Part shown: positions 33,678 to 42,082 of the stretch, piece by piece
Numbering within the stretch: position 1 is the stretch's first letter
Layout: each line of letters starts with the position of its first letter
NCBI RefSeq assembly: GCF_016755875.1
Contig: NZ_BNED01000005.1
Span: forward strand, 3,853,501-3,917,500
DNA: 64,000 nucleotides
Direction of reading: 5' to 3'
From: Streptomyces spororaveus
GTDB taxonomy: Bacteria > Actinomycetota > Actinomycetes > Streptomycetales > Streptomycetaceae
Position numbers and translations under genes: made by a program
Notes under the pieces: generated by a model
What the model was told of the DNA's origin: nothing
Seen by the model: the letters and a program-made list of their open reading frames with translations, nothing else
Databases searched by the model: none

Positions 33678-34448
33678 TCAGGCCTCGCCCGACCCCGCCC
33701 GCCCCGCGATCAGCGCCGCCAGGCCGTCCAGGATCCGGTCGAGCCCGAAGCGGAACTGGAAGTCCGGCTCGTCCGAGCCCGTGAACGCCTCGGACTCCAG
33801 CAGCCGCGTCACGGCCGGGTGCGTGTCCGGGCCGGTCAGTAGCCGCAGCGTGCCCACGTACTGGCCCAGGACCTGGTCCGGTGCGACGCCGGACTTCACG
33901 ATGGCGTCCATCATGTCGGCCGCCATCGTCGCCTCGTTACGGACCAGGCCGCCGATGAGAATGATCGTCGAGAGCTTCTCGCCCTCTCGCAGGCTCGTGC
34001 CGGCCATCGCAGCGAGCCCGCGTTCCATCCAGGCGAGATGGTTCGGGCTGAGCGGGGCGCCGGTGATCGGGATGCGCAGGATCCAGGAGTTGGCCATCAG
34101 GACGGCCCGCTGCGCGTACGCCCACTCCGTCAGCCGCTCCCGCCAGTCCGCGTCCTCCCCGGCCGAGGGGTCCGGCGGGGTGCCGACGCCCGCGTCCGAC
34201 ATCAGGATGTAGAGCTCTTCCTTCGCCGTGACGTAGCGGTAGAGGGACATCGTCGAGACGCCCAGTTCCTTGGCCACCCGGCCCATGGAGACGGCGTCCA
34301 TGCCCTCACTCGCGGCCAGCGTCACGGCCGCCTCCACGATCTTCGGCAGCGTGAGCGTGGGGCGCGGCCCCTTGCCGGGGCGTTCGCGCAGGCCCCAGGC
34401 CATTTCCAGGCTGGCCGGGAGCCCCGTCCCGCTGTCCTCGTCCGCCAT
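33678..34448 (-). CDS. TetR/AcrR-family regulator
   Basis: A 256-residue repressor of the TetR family. The N-terminal HTH is LTLPKIVEAAVTLAASEGMDAVSMGRVAKELGVSTMSLYRYVTAKEELYILMSDA (about 33-87). The C-terminal ligand domain resembles the TetR_C group that controls DrrAB-like exporters. It has an unusual 30-residue N-terminal extension; an in-frame internal start is not obvious. It is divergent from an ABC transporter operon, and a 9-bp dyad lies between them, so it is likely the repressor of that exporter, released by the exported drug. Confidence 0.9.
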   Translation of the reverse strand: MADEDSGTGLPASLEMAWGLRERPGKGPRPTLTLPKIVEAAVTLAASEGMDAVSMGRVAKELGVSTMSLYRYVTAKEELYILMSDAGVGTPPDPSAGEDADWRERLTEWAYAQRAVLMANSWILRIPITGAPLSPNHLAWMERGLAAMAGTSLREGEKLSTIILIGGLVRNEATMAADMMDAIVKSGVAPDQVLGQYVGTLRLLTGPDTHPAVTRLLESEAFTGSDEPDFQFRFGLDRILDGLAALIAGRAGSGEA

Positions 34449-34481
34449 GACCGCCCACTCCTCGATTGACCCCCATCCTAG

Positions 34482-34504
34482 TTCTGTGTATTACTTACAC
34501 AGAA
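34482..34504. promoter_or_regulatory. TetR operator (perfect 9-bp dyad)
   Basis: TTCTGTGTA-N5-TACACAGAA sits in the 100-base divergent region between the TetR gene and the ABC exporter. Its position and symmetry fit the binding site of the adjacent repressor, controlling both directions. Confidence 0.7.
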
Positions 34505-34548
34505 GAGCGTAAGGCATACGCAGAAGCTGGAAGGGAGCACCATCCCTC

Positions 34549-35484
34549 ATGACCACGCACGCCTCCGGCGGCCTCGGCATCCACGCCACGGGCCTGACCA
34601 AGTCCTACGGCGACCTCTGCGTCCTCGACGGCATCGACCTGTCCGTCCCGCGCGGCAGCGTCCTCGCCCTCCTCGGGCCCAACGGCGCCGGCAAGACCAC
34701 CACCGTCCGGATCCTGGCCACCCTCACCGCCGCCGACGCCGGCACCGTCCGCGTCGCCGGGTACGACACCGTCACCGAACGCTCCCGGGTGCGCGAACTC
34801 ATCGCCCTCACCGGCCAGTTCGCCGCCGTCGACGAGCTGCAGACCGGCACCGAGACCCTGCGCATGATGGGCCGCCTCGCCGGACTGTCCCCGCGCGCCG
34901 CCCGCACCCGCGCCGACGAACTCCTCACCCGCTTCGGCCTCACCGAGGCCGCCGGCCGCACCGCGAAGACGTACTCCGGCGGCATGCGCCGCCGCCTCGA
35001 CCTCGCCGCGAGCCTCGTCTCCCGCCCCGAGGTCGTCTTCCTCGACGAGCCCACCAGTGGCCTCGACCCGCGCAGCCGCCAGGACCTGTGGGAACTCGTA
35101 CGGGAACTGCGCGCCGACGGCGCCACCGTCCTGCTCACCACCCAGTACCTGGAGGAGGCCGACCGGCTCGCCGACCGCGTCGCCGTCCTCTCCGGCGGCC
35201 GCATCGCCGCCGAAGGCACCCCGGCCGAGCTGAAGTCCCGCGTCGCCGGACACCGCCTGGACCTGACCCTCACCACCGGCACCGCCTACGAGGCCCTCGC
35301 CCCGCGTGCCGTCCACCTCGACCCCGACGCACTCACCCTCGGCCTGCCCACCGACGGCACCGCCGCCCACGTCCGCGCCCTGCTCGACGAACTCGACCCG
35401 GACCGAACCGCCGTGGACCGCTTCGCCGTCCGCAGCGCCACCCTCGACGACGTGTTCCTCACCCTGACGGGAGCCGACCGATGA
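34549..35484 (+). CDS. DrrA-type ABC transporter ATP-binding protein
   Basis: A 311-residue ATPase of the daunorubicin-resistance (DrrA) family, driving export of a drug or secondary metabolite. Walker A is LLGPNGAGKTT (about residues 41-51), the ABC signature YSGGMRRRLDLAASL near 142, Walker B VVFLDEPTSGLDPRSR near 163, and a C-terminal DrrA-specific domain ends DDVFLTLTGADR. The GGAAGGGAG site lies upstream of the ATG. Its stop overlaps the permease ATG (ATGA), and the divergent TetR gene is the probable regulator. Confidence 0.93.
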   Translation: MTTHASGGLGIHATGLTKSYGDLCVLDGIDLSVPRGSVLALLGPNGAGKTTTVRILATLTAADAGTVRVAGYDTVTERSRVRELIALTGQFAAVDELQTGTETLRMMGRLAGLSPRAARTRADELLTRFGLTEAAGRTAKTYSGGMRRRLDLAASLVSRPEVVFLDEPTSGLDPRSRQDLWELVRELRADGATVLLTTQYLEEADRLADRVAVLSGGRIAAEGTPAELKSRVAGHRLDLTLTTGTAYEALAPRAVHLDPDALTLGLPTDGTAAHVRALLDELDPDRTAVDRFAVRSATLDDVFLTLTGADR

Positions 35485-36239
35485 CCGCCGCCGTTCCCGT
35501 GAGCGCGCTCGCCCTGGCAGGCCGCAGCCTGCGCATCAGCAGCCGCCGGCCCGACGCGCTGATCGCCGCCCTGATGCTGCCCGTCATGCTGATGCTGATC
35601 TTCGTCTACTTCTTCGGCGGCGCCATCGACACCGGGACGGAGTACGTGACGTACGTGGTCCCCGGCGCCATGCTGCTCTGCGCCGGCTTCGGCGCGGCCT
35701 CCACCGCGGTCAGCGTCGCCGAGGACATGACGAACGGCGTCATCGACCGCTTCCGCTCGCTCGACATAGGCGGCATCCCCATCCTCGCCGGGCACGTCGC
35801 GGCCTCGGTCGTACGCAACCTGCTCTCCACCACCCTGGTCCTCGCCGTCGCCCTCGCGATCGGCTTCCGGCCCCAGGCGGGCCCGGCCGCCTTCCTCGCC
35901 GCGGCCGGCCTGCTGCTCACCTACATCACGGCGATCTCGTGGCTGGCCGCCGCGCTCGGGCTGCTCGCCAGGACGCCGGAGGCCGCGGGCGGCTTCACCT
36001 TCCTGATGATGTTCCTGCCGTACCCGTCCAGCGCCTTCGTCCCCATCGACACCATGCCCGGCTGGCTGCACGGCTTCGCCGACCACCAGCCGCTGACCCC
36101 CGTGATCGAATCCCTGCGCGCTCTGCTCCTGGCGCAGCCCGCGGGTGACGCCCCCTGGGTGGCGCTGACCTGGTGCGCGGGCATCACGGCCGGAGCCATG
36201 GCCCTGTCGGTGGCGCTGTTCCGCGGCAGGACCCGCTGA
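35481..36239 (+). CDS. DrrB-type ABC transporter permease
   Basis: A 252-residue ABC-2 permease with six hydrophobic segments, partner of the preceding ATPase. It has the ABC-2 motifs (LMLPVMLMLIFVYFFGG; EDMTNGVIDRFRSLDI in the cytoplasmic loop; ALGLLARTPEAAGGFTFLMMFLPYPSSAFVPIDTMP near the end). This coupling-helix sequence is characteristic of DrrB-like drug exporters. Start overlaps the ATPase stop, indicating a two-gene operon. Substrate unknown. Confidence 0.92.
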   Translation: MTAAVPVSALALAGRSLRISSRRPDALIAALMLPVMLMLIFVYFFGGAIDTGTEYVTYVVPGAMLLCAGFGAASTAVSVAEDMTNGVIDRFRSLDIGGIPILAGHVAASVVRNLLSTTLVLAVALAIGFRPQAGPAAFLAAAGLLLTYITAISWLAAALGLLARTPEAAGGFTFLMMFLPYPSSAFVPIDTMPGWLHGFADHQPLTPVIESLRALLLAQPAGDAPWVALTWCAGITAGAMALSVALFRGRTR

Positions 36240-36292
36240 GTGGCCCCTGCCGGAGCCCCTCAGCGGGTCGGCCGCACGACCGCTCGCTGCGC

Positions 36293-36565
36293 TCAGCGAT
36301 TGAGCGGGTAGGAATTACGGCCCGACGCCTCGTCGATCTCCGAGTGGGCCTTCTGCAACATCTGCGACGCGAGATCCATGAGCGCGCGAGCGCCCGCGAT
36401 CTCTTCCCCGACCCTCAACTGCTCCGGGTCGGAGGGGTGACGCAAGGCATAGCCTCGCGCCTTGATCTCGGAGCCGTCCCCGAGCCTGACCAGGGCCGCC
36501 GCACTGGTGCGGTGGCCCTCCTCGGTGAATTCGAGCTCCACATGCCACCCGACGAGCGTGGCCAT
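36293..36565 (-). CDS. DUF1876 (dsRBD-like fold) small protein
   Basis: A 90-residue protein of the DUF1876 family, common in actinomycetes. The pattern VGWHVELEFTEEGHRTSAAALVRLGDGSEIKARGYALRHPSDPEQLRVGEEIAGARALMDLASQML has the beta-beta-beta-alpha layout of a dsRNA-binding-like fold. Family function is unknown. GGAGGTGATGCACC precedes the ATG with good spacing. It is the last recognisable gene before the 1.4-kb region with the inverted-repeat element. Confidence 0.88.
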   Translation of the reverse strand: MATLVGWHVELEFTEEGHRTSAAALVRLGDGSEIKARGYALRHPSDPEQLRVGEEIAGARALMDLASQMLQKAHSEIDEASGRNSYPLNR

Positions 36566-36765
36566 GGTGCATCACCTCCAGGGGGTCACCCTTCCCTCCA
36601 GGGTGCGCCCCCGCCCGTACGGACGCGAGCGGGAGCGGAGGCGGAGGCGGTACGGGCACCCGAGCACGCGGCGCCTCCGGGCGCGGGGCGACCCAGCACG
36701 ACGAGAGCCGGCAGAGCCGGGCCCGCGATGCCGGCGGGGGCTGCGGTGTGCGGGAGCTGCTCATT

Positions 36766-37130
36766 CGGTGGTCAGTGATGTGTATGGGGGTTTCCCGTCA
36801 GTCTCATCGTCTCTCCGTGTCGTGCCGGTCCCTCAAGGGCGCTCGTTCCTCGCGTCGCTTCGCGATGGCCTTCGGCCACCCTTGACCGACCGTCCCGCCC
36901 CGGAAATCCGAAGACTGCCGAGAAGCCCCCAAAAGAACGAGCCGGGCACTCAAGGATCAGGACGGGGCGGCCAGAGCCCCCCTGCCCGGACGGGAGTGGG
37001 GGACGACCGACAGACGGGGCCCATCCAGACCCCAGCCCGGACCGGGGGAAGCGCCCCACATCGCTACGCGCTCCTGAACGTCTCAGCGTCTCCACCCCGT
37101 CCTGGGCCGGACATAGGCCGCCCACCACCC
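36766..37130 (-). repeat. left arm of a 365-bp inverted repeat (element copy 1)
   Basis: This arm is the reverse complement of 37532-37895 with about six mismatches and one single-base indel. Four of the mismatches lie within the outermost 25 bases. It contains open frames, but they give Gly/Arg-rich peptides without domain character and mirror one another in the two copies. The 53-base four-way-junction motif lies at 36833-36885. The adjoining sequence 36566-36765, between the DUF1876 gene and this arm, shows no gene or site I can support. Confidence 0.9.
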
Positions 37131-37531
37131 CCACCGACTCCCCACGTCTCAGCGTCCGACGACCGTCTTGGGCTGGACATAGGCCGCCCACCACTCACGG
37201 GTCTCTCGATGACGGCGTCCGACGACCCTCTGCGGTGGGCCATGAGCCGCCCAGGCGCATAAGGGTCCACTTTGACTGCGTCCGGCCGTCGTCCGGGGTG
37301 AAAAGACGTGGGACTGCGGCTATTTCGTCGTGGATGCAGGTCAGCGCACATGAGTGGCCCAGAAGTCCGCCAGTTTGCCCCAATTACCCCTGTTTGGGGG
37401 TGGGTTTGTGGTGTCGTGCTCGCGCTGACCCGGTTCCACGACGGAATAGGCGAGGTTGCGGCCGTCAGTCCCTCTCAGCGGCTCTCATCAGCCCCTAACT
37501 GGCCGTCGGTCGCTGGCTGGGAGAAGCGCAT
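37131..37531. other. 401-bp centre of the inverted-repeat element
   Basis: No gene is supported here. Next to the left arm, two more degenerate copies (about 65 bases each) of its inner end lie in tandem: GGACATAGGCCGCCCACCA recurs at 37108-37126 and 37174-37193 with one change, and a more diverged form GGCCATGAGCCGCCCAGG is at 37238-37255. The rest (37260-37530) is less G+C-rich than the neighbourhood and lacks obvious hairpins or promoters. Confidence 0.7.
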
Positions 37532-37895
37532 GGGTGGTGGGCGGCCTATGTCCAGCCCAGGACGGGGTGGAGACGCTGAGACGTCAGGAGCGCGTAGCGA
37601 TGTGGGGCGCTTCCCCCGGTCCGGGCTGGGGTCTGGATGGGCCCCGTCTGTCGGTCGTCCCCCACTCCCGTCCGGGCAGGGGGGCTCTGGCCGCCCCGTC
37701 CTGATCCTTGAGTGCCCGGCTCGTTCTTTTGGGGGCTTCTCGGCAGTCTTCGGATTTCCGGGGCGGGACGGTCGGTCAAGGGTGGCCGAAGGCCATCGCG
37801 AAGCGACGCGAGGAACGAGCGCCCTTGAGGGACCGGCCCGACACGGAGAGACGATGAGACTGACGGGAAACCCCCAAGCACGTCGCTGACCACCG
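37532..37895 (+). repeat. right arm of the inverted repeat (element copy 2)
   Basis: Near-identical inverted copy of 36766-37130. Within it, 37776-37828 folds on paper into a four-way junction with no unpaired bases at the junction: outer stem TCAAGGG/CCCTTGA, then hairpins TGGCC-GAA-GGCCA, TCGC-GAA-GCGA and CGC-N9-GCG directly adjoining one another. The same sequence is unchanged in copy 1. No transposase, target-site duplication or tRNA-like acceptor end is visible. The 87 bases from here to the LysR stop hold nothing I can name. Confidence 0.9.
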
Positions 37896-37982
37896 CCCCA
37901 GCGGAACAGCCCCTCCGTAGCCACCGCCCCACCAACCGACCCCGCCCGCCCGGCTCCCGCCCAAGCGCCCGCAGGCCGCCGC

Positions 37983-38888
37983 CTACGGCGTTCCGCTCAA
38001 GGTCAGCGCCTCTCGGGCCAGGCCGCGCAGCCAGGTGTGCGCGTTGTCGGTTTCGTAGCGCTGATGCCACGACAGGTAGACCGGCGCCGCGGGCAGTTCG
38101 AACGGCAGGGGGAGCGCGTCGAGGCCGAGATCGGTGACCGCGGAGCGTGTGGCGGTTTCGGGGAGAGTGACCACCAGATCGGAGTCGCGCGCGAATGCCA
38201 GCGCGGCTGCTTCCGTGGGCACGGTCGCCACCACGCGGCGGGTGAGGCCGAGCCGCGCGAGGGTGTCGTCGAGGGCGTTGCTGAGGTTTCCCCGCCGCGA
38301 GACGGTGATGTGCTCGGCCGCGGCGTACGTCTGTGCGGTGAGGGTCTCGGCGCGGGTGAGCGGGTGCCCCTGCCGTACGAGGATGACGAGGCGGGCCTCG
38401 CCCACCTTCTCGGCGCGGATGTCGGGTGCGCTCGGACGGCTGGCGTTCGCCTCCAAGTCGACCTCGCCGCGGCGCAACTCGGGTGTGTCGACGCTCGATT
38501 CCGCGACGAAGCGCAGGCGCACGCCCGGCGCCTGTCCGCGCACGGCCGTGAGGAGTGCGGGGCCGCTCACGGCGACCAGGGAGTCGTGCCAGCGGAGTGT
38601 GAAGGTGCGCTCCAGCGTCGTCAGATCGAGTGCCCGGCTCGGCGCCAGGACCCCGTGGACCTGGTGCAGCAGCTCGTGCACTTGCGCCCGGACGGCGAGC
38701 GCGTACGGCGTCGGGGTCATCGTGCGGCCGGTGCGCACCAGGATCTGATCCCCGGTCACGTGCCGGATGCGGCCCAGGCTCCGGCTCATCGCGGGGGCGG
38801 TGACGTGCAGGCGCGCGGCCGCCCCGGCCACGCTGCCCTCCTCCAGCAGTGCATCGAGCGCGGTGAGCAGGTTCAGGTCCAATTGCAT
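37983..38888 (-). CDS. LysR-family transcriptional regulator
   Basis: A 301-residue LysR-type regulator. The N-terminal winged HTH reads MQLDLNLLTALDALLEEGSVAGAAARLHVTAPAMSRSLGRIRHVTGDQILVRTGRTMTPTPYAL (1-65), the NodD-like variant of the family, followed by the periplasmic-binding-protein-like effector domain (about 90-295). It is divergent from an IMPase-like gene with an LTTR box between them, so it probably regulates that gene pair and itself. Inducer unknown. Confidence 0.92.
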   Translation of the reverse strand: MQLDLNLLTALDALLEEGSVAGAAARLHVTAPAMSRSLGRIRHVTGDQILVRTGRTMTPTPYALAVRAQVHELLHQVHGVLAPSRALDLTTLERTFTLRWHDSLVAVSGPALLTAVRGQAPGVRLRFVAESSVDTPELRRGEVDLEANASRPSAPDIRAEKVGEARLVILVRQGHPLTRAETLTAQTYAAAEHITVSRRGNLSNALDDTLARLGLTRRVVATVPTEAAALAFARDSDLVVTLPETATRSAVTDLGLDALPLPFELPAAPVYLSWHQRYETDNAHTWLRGLAREALTLSGTP

Positions 38889-38905
38889 CTGAGTAATCCT
38901 AGACG

Positions 38906-38924
38906 TTCATAACATGCATTTGAA
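38906..38924. promoter_or_regulatory. LysR (LTTR) box
   Basis: TTCATAACATGCATTTGAA has the TTCA-N11-TGAA dyad of LysR-type binding sites (T-N11-A) and lies 17 bases upstream of the lysR start, in the divergent region with the IMPase-like gene. Confidence 0.65.
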
Positions 38925-39027
38925 GTTAACGATGAGGCTTCATACCGTTGAGGCGAACGCGCGGGACGGAAACGCTCGGCCCGGCTCGCCTCACTTCCCC
39001 CTCCCCTCCTCAGGCAGGAGCACCACC

Positions 39028-39858
39028 ATGTCCGAAACGCTTCAGGGCGCCGCCACCGCCACCGCCGTCCCCGCCTCTGACGCCGACCTGCTGGCCCAGA
39101 CCGTGATCGCCGTGCGTACGGCCGGTTCGGCGCTGCGCGAGCGCTTCGGCGAGGTGGTCGGGTACGAGACGCGCGAAGAGCTGATGCGCGCGCTCGCCGC
39201 CAACGACGACACGGCCCTCGACATCCTGCGCCCCCGCCTCACCCGCCTGCGCCCCGGCGCCGGCTGGGTGGAGGACGAGCTCGACGGCGGGGCGCTGCCG
39301 CCCGGCGAATGGTGGGTCGTGGATCCGGCCGAGGGCAACGTCAACCACCTGCACGCCCTGCCGGATTGGGCGGTCACCGCCACCCTCGTGCGCGAGAACC
39401 GGCCGGTACTCACCGTGGTCCACCTGCCGTTGACCGGCGAGACCTACACCGCGCTCGCCGGAGCGGGCGCCCACCTCGACGGCCGGCCCCTGCGCGTCTC
39501 CCGTACCGCGGACCTCGGCTTGGGCATCGTCGCCACGAGCCAGGCCAGGCCGGACGAGGACGAGGAGGTCGTACGGCGCGTCGGCCGTTCGATCACCGCG
39601 ATGCTCTTCGGCGCTCTCGTCGTCCGCACCTCCGTGCCCGCGACCCTGCACCTGGTGAACGTGGCCGCCGGCAGGACCGACGCCTTCTGGCAGTTCGCCG
39701 GGGCCCGCGCGGACCTGCTCCCCGGGGCGCTGCTCGTCCTGGAGGCCGGCGGGCAGGTCTCCGATGCCGAGGGCCGCCCCTGGACCCCGCAGAGCGACAG
39801 CTTCCTGGCCGCCGCACCCGGCGTCCACGCGGAAGCCGTGTCGACGCTCTCCCGCTGA
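39028..39858 (+). CDS. inositol-monophosphatase-fold protein with altered metal site
   Basis: A 276-residue member of the IMPase/FIG superfamily. The order of motifs is right: WVEDEL (normally ..EE), then VVDPAEGNVNHLHALPDWAVTATLV, where enzymes have DPIDGT-N, and ADLLPGALLVLEAGGQVSDAEG, where enzymes have W-D-x-AAG...EAGG. One of the metal-binding Asp (DPxDG) is Glu here and the Thr is missing, so activity on a phosphate ester is uncertain. CAGGAG precedes the ATG. It is followed after 41 bases by a F420-reductase-like gene and is divergent from a LysR regulator; probably one operon. Confidence 0.75.
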   Translation: MSETLQGAATATAVPASDADLLAQTVIAVRTAGSALRERFGEVVGYETREELMRALAANDDTALDILRPRLTRLRPGAGWVEDELDGGALPPGEWWVVDPAEGNVNHLHALPDWAVTATLVRENRPVLTVVHLPLTGETYTALAGAGAHLDGRPLRVSRTADLGLGIVATSQARPDEDEEVVRRVGRSITAMLFGALVVRTSVPATLHLVNVAAGRTDAFWQFAGARADLLPGALLVLEAGGQVSDAEGRPWTPQSDSFLAAAPGVHAEAVSTLSR

Positions 39859-39899
39859 CCCTGACGAGAACCGGAAAGACCCAGAGGAACGGAATCACC

Positions 39900-40496
39900 A
39901 TGACCAAGATCGCAGTACTCGGAAACGGCCGCGTCGGCGGCAACCTGGCCGCCGCCCTCACCCGGGCCGGGCATCAGGTCACCGTGGCGGACCGCACGCC
40001 GGGCGCCGCCGCCGATGCCGCCCGCACCGCCCGGATCGTCATCAACGCCACACCGGGCGCCGGCTCACTGGAACGCATGGCCGCTCTGCGCGCGGAACTG
40101 CGGGGCAAGATCCTTGTCGACGTCTCCAACGCCACCACCGATGGCCCGGACGGGCTGCCCGCCGACCTGCTCCACCCCGGATCCAGCCTCGCCGAGCAGC
40201 TCCAGGAGGCACTCCCCGAGACCCACGTCGTCAAGACGCTCAACACCATGCTCTTCCCGGTGATGACCGCGCCGGCCATGCTCGGTCAGCCGCCGACCGC
40301 GTTCCTCTCCGGCGAGGACCCGCAGGCCAAACAGGCCGTCCACGAACTGCTCACCGACCTCGGCTGGCAGAAGGAGTGGATCACCGACCTCGGTGGAATC
40401 CGGACCGCCCGTGCCACGGAGGCCGCGATCCTGTTCGTGCCGCATGTGATCCGAGCGAGCGGATTCACGCCCTTCGCGCTCTCCATCGCCCGCTGA
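39900..40496 (+). CDS. NAD(P)-binding oxidoreductase, F420-dependent NADP reductase-like
   Basis: A 198-residue single-domain Rossmann protein of the coenzyme F420-dependent NADP oxidoreductase/NAD_binding_10 group. The nucleotide motif is IAVLGNGRVGGNLAAALTRAGHQVTVADR (residues 4-32), and the core continues with ILVDVSNATTDGPDG and HVVKTLNTMLFPVM, which is typical of NpdG-like proteins (KAFNT). The ATG at 39900 follows AGAGGAACGGAATCACC. It probably forms an operon with the IMPase-like gene. Substrate unknown; family reductases transfer hydride between F420 and NADP or reduce small molecules. Confidence 0.8.
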   Translation: MTKIAVLGNGRVGGNLAAALTRAGHQVTVADRTPGAAADAARTARIVINATPGAGSLERMAALRAELRGKILVDVSNATTDGPDGLPADLLHPGSSLAEQLQEALPETHVVKTLNTMLFPVMTAPAMLGQPPTAFLSGEDPQAKQAVHELLTDLGWQKEWITDLGGIRTARATEAAILFVPHVIRASGFTPFALSIAR

Positions 40497-40627
40497 CCCG
40501 CCGCCCTGCTGCCCGGCGGACACCGCACCGCTGCGGAGGGATACCTACGGGGTGCGCAGCCCTCGAAGCCCCGCGGATGAGTACGCGCACTCATGTTCAC
40601 GGTCGCCGCGCGGAGTTCACTGCAGCC

Positions 40628-40978
40628 ATGACCCTGACCTCGGACACCGCCCGCCACCCGCGTGCCTTCGTCGCACCGCTCGTCTCGACGGTGCTGACGT
40701 TGCCGCTCGCCGCCGTCGCGTTCTTCTTCGTCGGCCTGTCGCCGATGGCCTGCGACTCGTGCGGTGACGCGGCGAGCGACCGGTTCGACGCCTCGTACGG
40801 CACCGCCTTCGCAAGCTTCGGCTTCGGGCTGCTGCTGGTCCTGGCCGTGCTGGTCGCCGCGTGGGCGCTGCCCTGGCAGCGGCGCAATGCCGCCGCCAGG
40901 GTGTGGCTGGCCGTGGTCGCCCCGGCCGCCGTCGTCGTCGACTTCGCCGTCTTCCACGGCCTCGTCGACTGGCCGTAG
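40628..40978 (+). CDS. small membrane protein, unknown
   Basis: A 116-residue protein with three hydrophobic helices (about 17-37, 60-80, 92-110). The first loop contains SPMACDSCGD with a CxxC pair and several acidic residues. I do not recognise the family. The ATG at 40628 has GGAG about 12 bases upstream; an in-frame ATG at 40577 gives a 17-residue longer product. It converges closely on hemB, with six bases between the stops. Confidence 0.65.
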   Translation: MTLTSDTARHPRAFVAPLVSTVLTLPLAAVAFFFVGLSPMACDSCGDAASDRFDASYGTAFASFGFGLLLVLAVLVAAWALPWQRRNAAARVWLAVVAPAAVVVDFAVFHGLVDWP

Positions 40979-40984
40979 AACGGA

Positions 40985-41983
40985 TCAGTCGTTGCGCAGC
41001 CAGCCCGCGACCTCGGTCGCCCAGTAGGTGAGGATCGTGTCGGCGCCGGCACGCTTGATGCCCATCAGGGTCTCCACGATGGCGCGGTCGCGCTCGATCC
41101 AGCCCTTCTCCGCCGCCGCCTCGATCATCGCGAACTCGCCGCTGATCTGGTACGCCGCCACCGGTACGTCCACCGCCTGCGCGACCCGGTACAGGATGTC
41201 GAGGTAGGGGCCGGCCGGCTTGACCATGACCATGTCCGCGCCCTCCTCCAGGTCGAGGGCGAGCTCCCGCAGGGACTCGCGGGCGTTGGCCGGGTCCTGC
41301 TGGTACGTCTTGCGGTCGCCCTGGAGGGAGGAGGCGACAGCCTCACGGAAGGGGCCGTAGAAGGCGGAGGTGTACTTCGCCGTGTAGGCGAGGATCGACA
41401 CGTCCTCGTGGCCGGTCTCGTCGAGGGCGTCGCGGATGACGCCGACCTGGCCGTCCATCATTCCGCTGGGACCCACGACGTGGACGCCCGCGTCGGCCTG
41501 GACCTGTGCCATCTCGGCATAGCGCTCCAGGGTCGCGTCGTTGTCGACGCGCCCGTTCTCGTCGAGGACGCCGCAGTGGCCGTGGTCCGTGTACTCGTCC
41601 AGGCACAGGTCCGACATGATCACCAGGTCGTCCCCGACCTCGGCCTTCACGTCGCGGATGGCGACCTGCAGGATCCCGTCGGGCTCGGTGCCGGCCGTGC
41701 CGAGCGCGTCCTTGTTCTCGTCCGCGGGGACGCCGAAGAGCATGATCCCCGCGACGCCCGACTCGACCGCCTCGACCGCCGCCTTCCGCAGCGTGTCCCG
41801 GGTGTGCTGAACGACGCCCGGCATGGCCGAGATGGGGAGGGGCTCGCTGATGCCCTCGCGCACGAAGGCCGGGAGGATCAGGTCCGAGGGGTGCAGCCGG
41901 TTCTCCGCGACCATGCGCCGCATCGCCGGGGTGGTCCGCAGCCGGCGGGGCCGGGAGCCGGGGAAGGATCCGTACGTGCTCAT
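40985..41983 (-). CDS. hemB: porphobilinogen synthase (delta-aminolevulinate dehydratase)
   Basis: A 332-residue enzyme joining two 5-aminolevulinate molecules to porphobilinogen, second common step of heme synthesis. Key sites: [14 protein letters not shown] (metal-site region), [36 protein letters not shown] with the first Schiff-base Lys, and [11 protein letters not shown] with the active Lys. The ATG at 41983 is preceded by GAAGAGGCGACTGGAAC; the frame runs open upstream but without a ribosome binding site. In this genome it is separated from hemD by two ankyrin/HEAT genes and a terminator. Confidence 0.95.
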   Translation of the reverse strand: MSTYGSFPGSRPRRLRTTPAMRRMVAENRLHPSDLILPAFVREGISEPLPISAMPGVVQHTRDTLRKAAVEAVESGVAGIMLFGVPADENKDALGTAGTEPDGILQVAIRDVKAEVGDDLVIMSDLCLDEYTDHGHCGVLDENGRVDNDATLERYAEMAQVQADAGVHVVGPSGMMDGQVGVIRDALDETGHEDVSILAYTAKYTSAFYGPFREAVASSLQGDRKTYQQDPANARESLRELALDLEEGADMVMVKPAGPYLDILYRVAQAVDVPVAAYQISGEFAMIEAAAEKGWIERDRAIVETLMGIKRAGADTILTYWATEVAGWLRND

Positions 41984-42082
41984 GTTCCAGTCGCCTCTTC
42001 GAGCATCGACAGCAGTCGCGTCCACCCTAAAGCCCGTCCCGCGGCTCGCCCGCGCCGACCTTCCCCGGCGCACGGGGCGGGC

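Noticed and set aside
36772..37194. Minus-strand 140-codon ORF in the left arm (and its mirror at 37456-37889)
   Set aside because: The two frames are copies of one DNA repeat. The peptides are Gly/Arg/Ser-rich without domains, and ribosome binding sites are missing; treated as non-coding.
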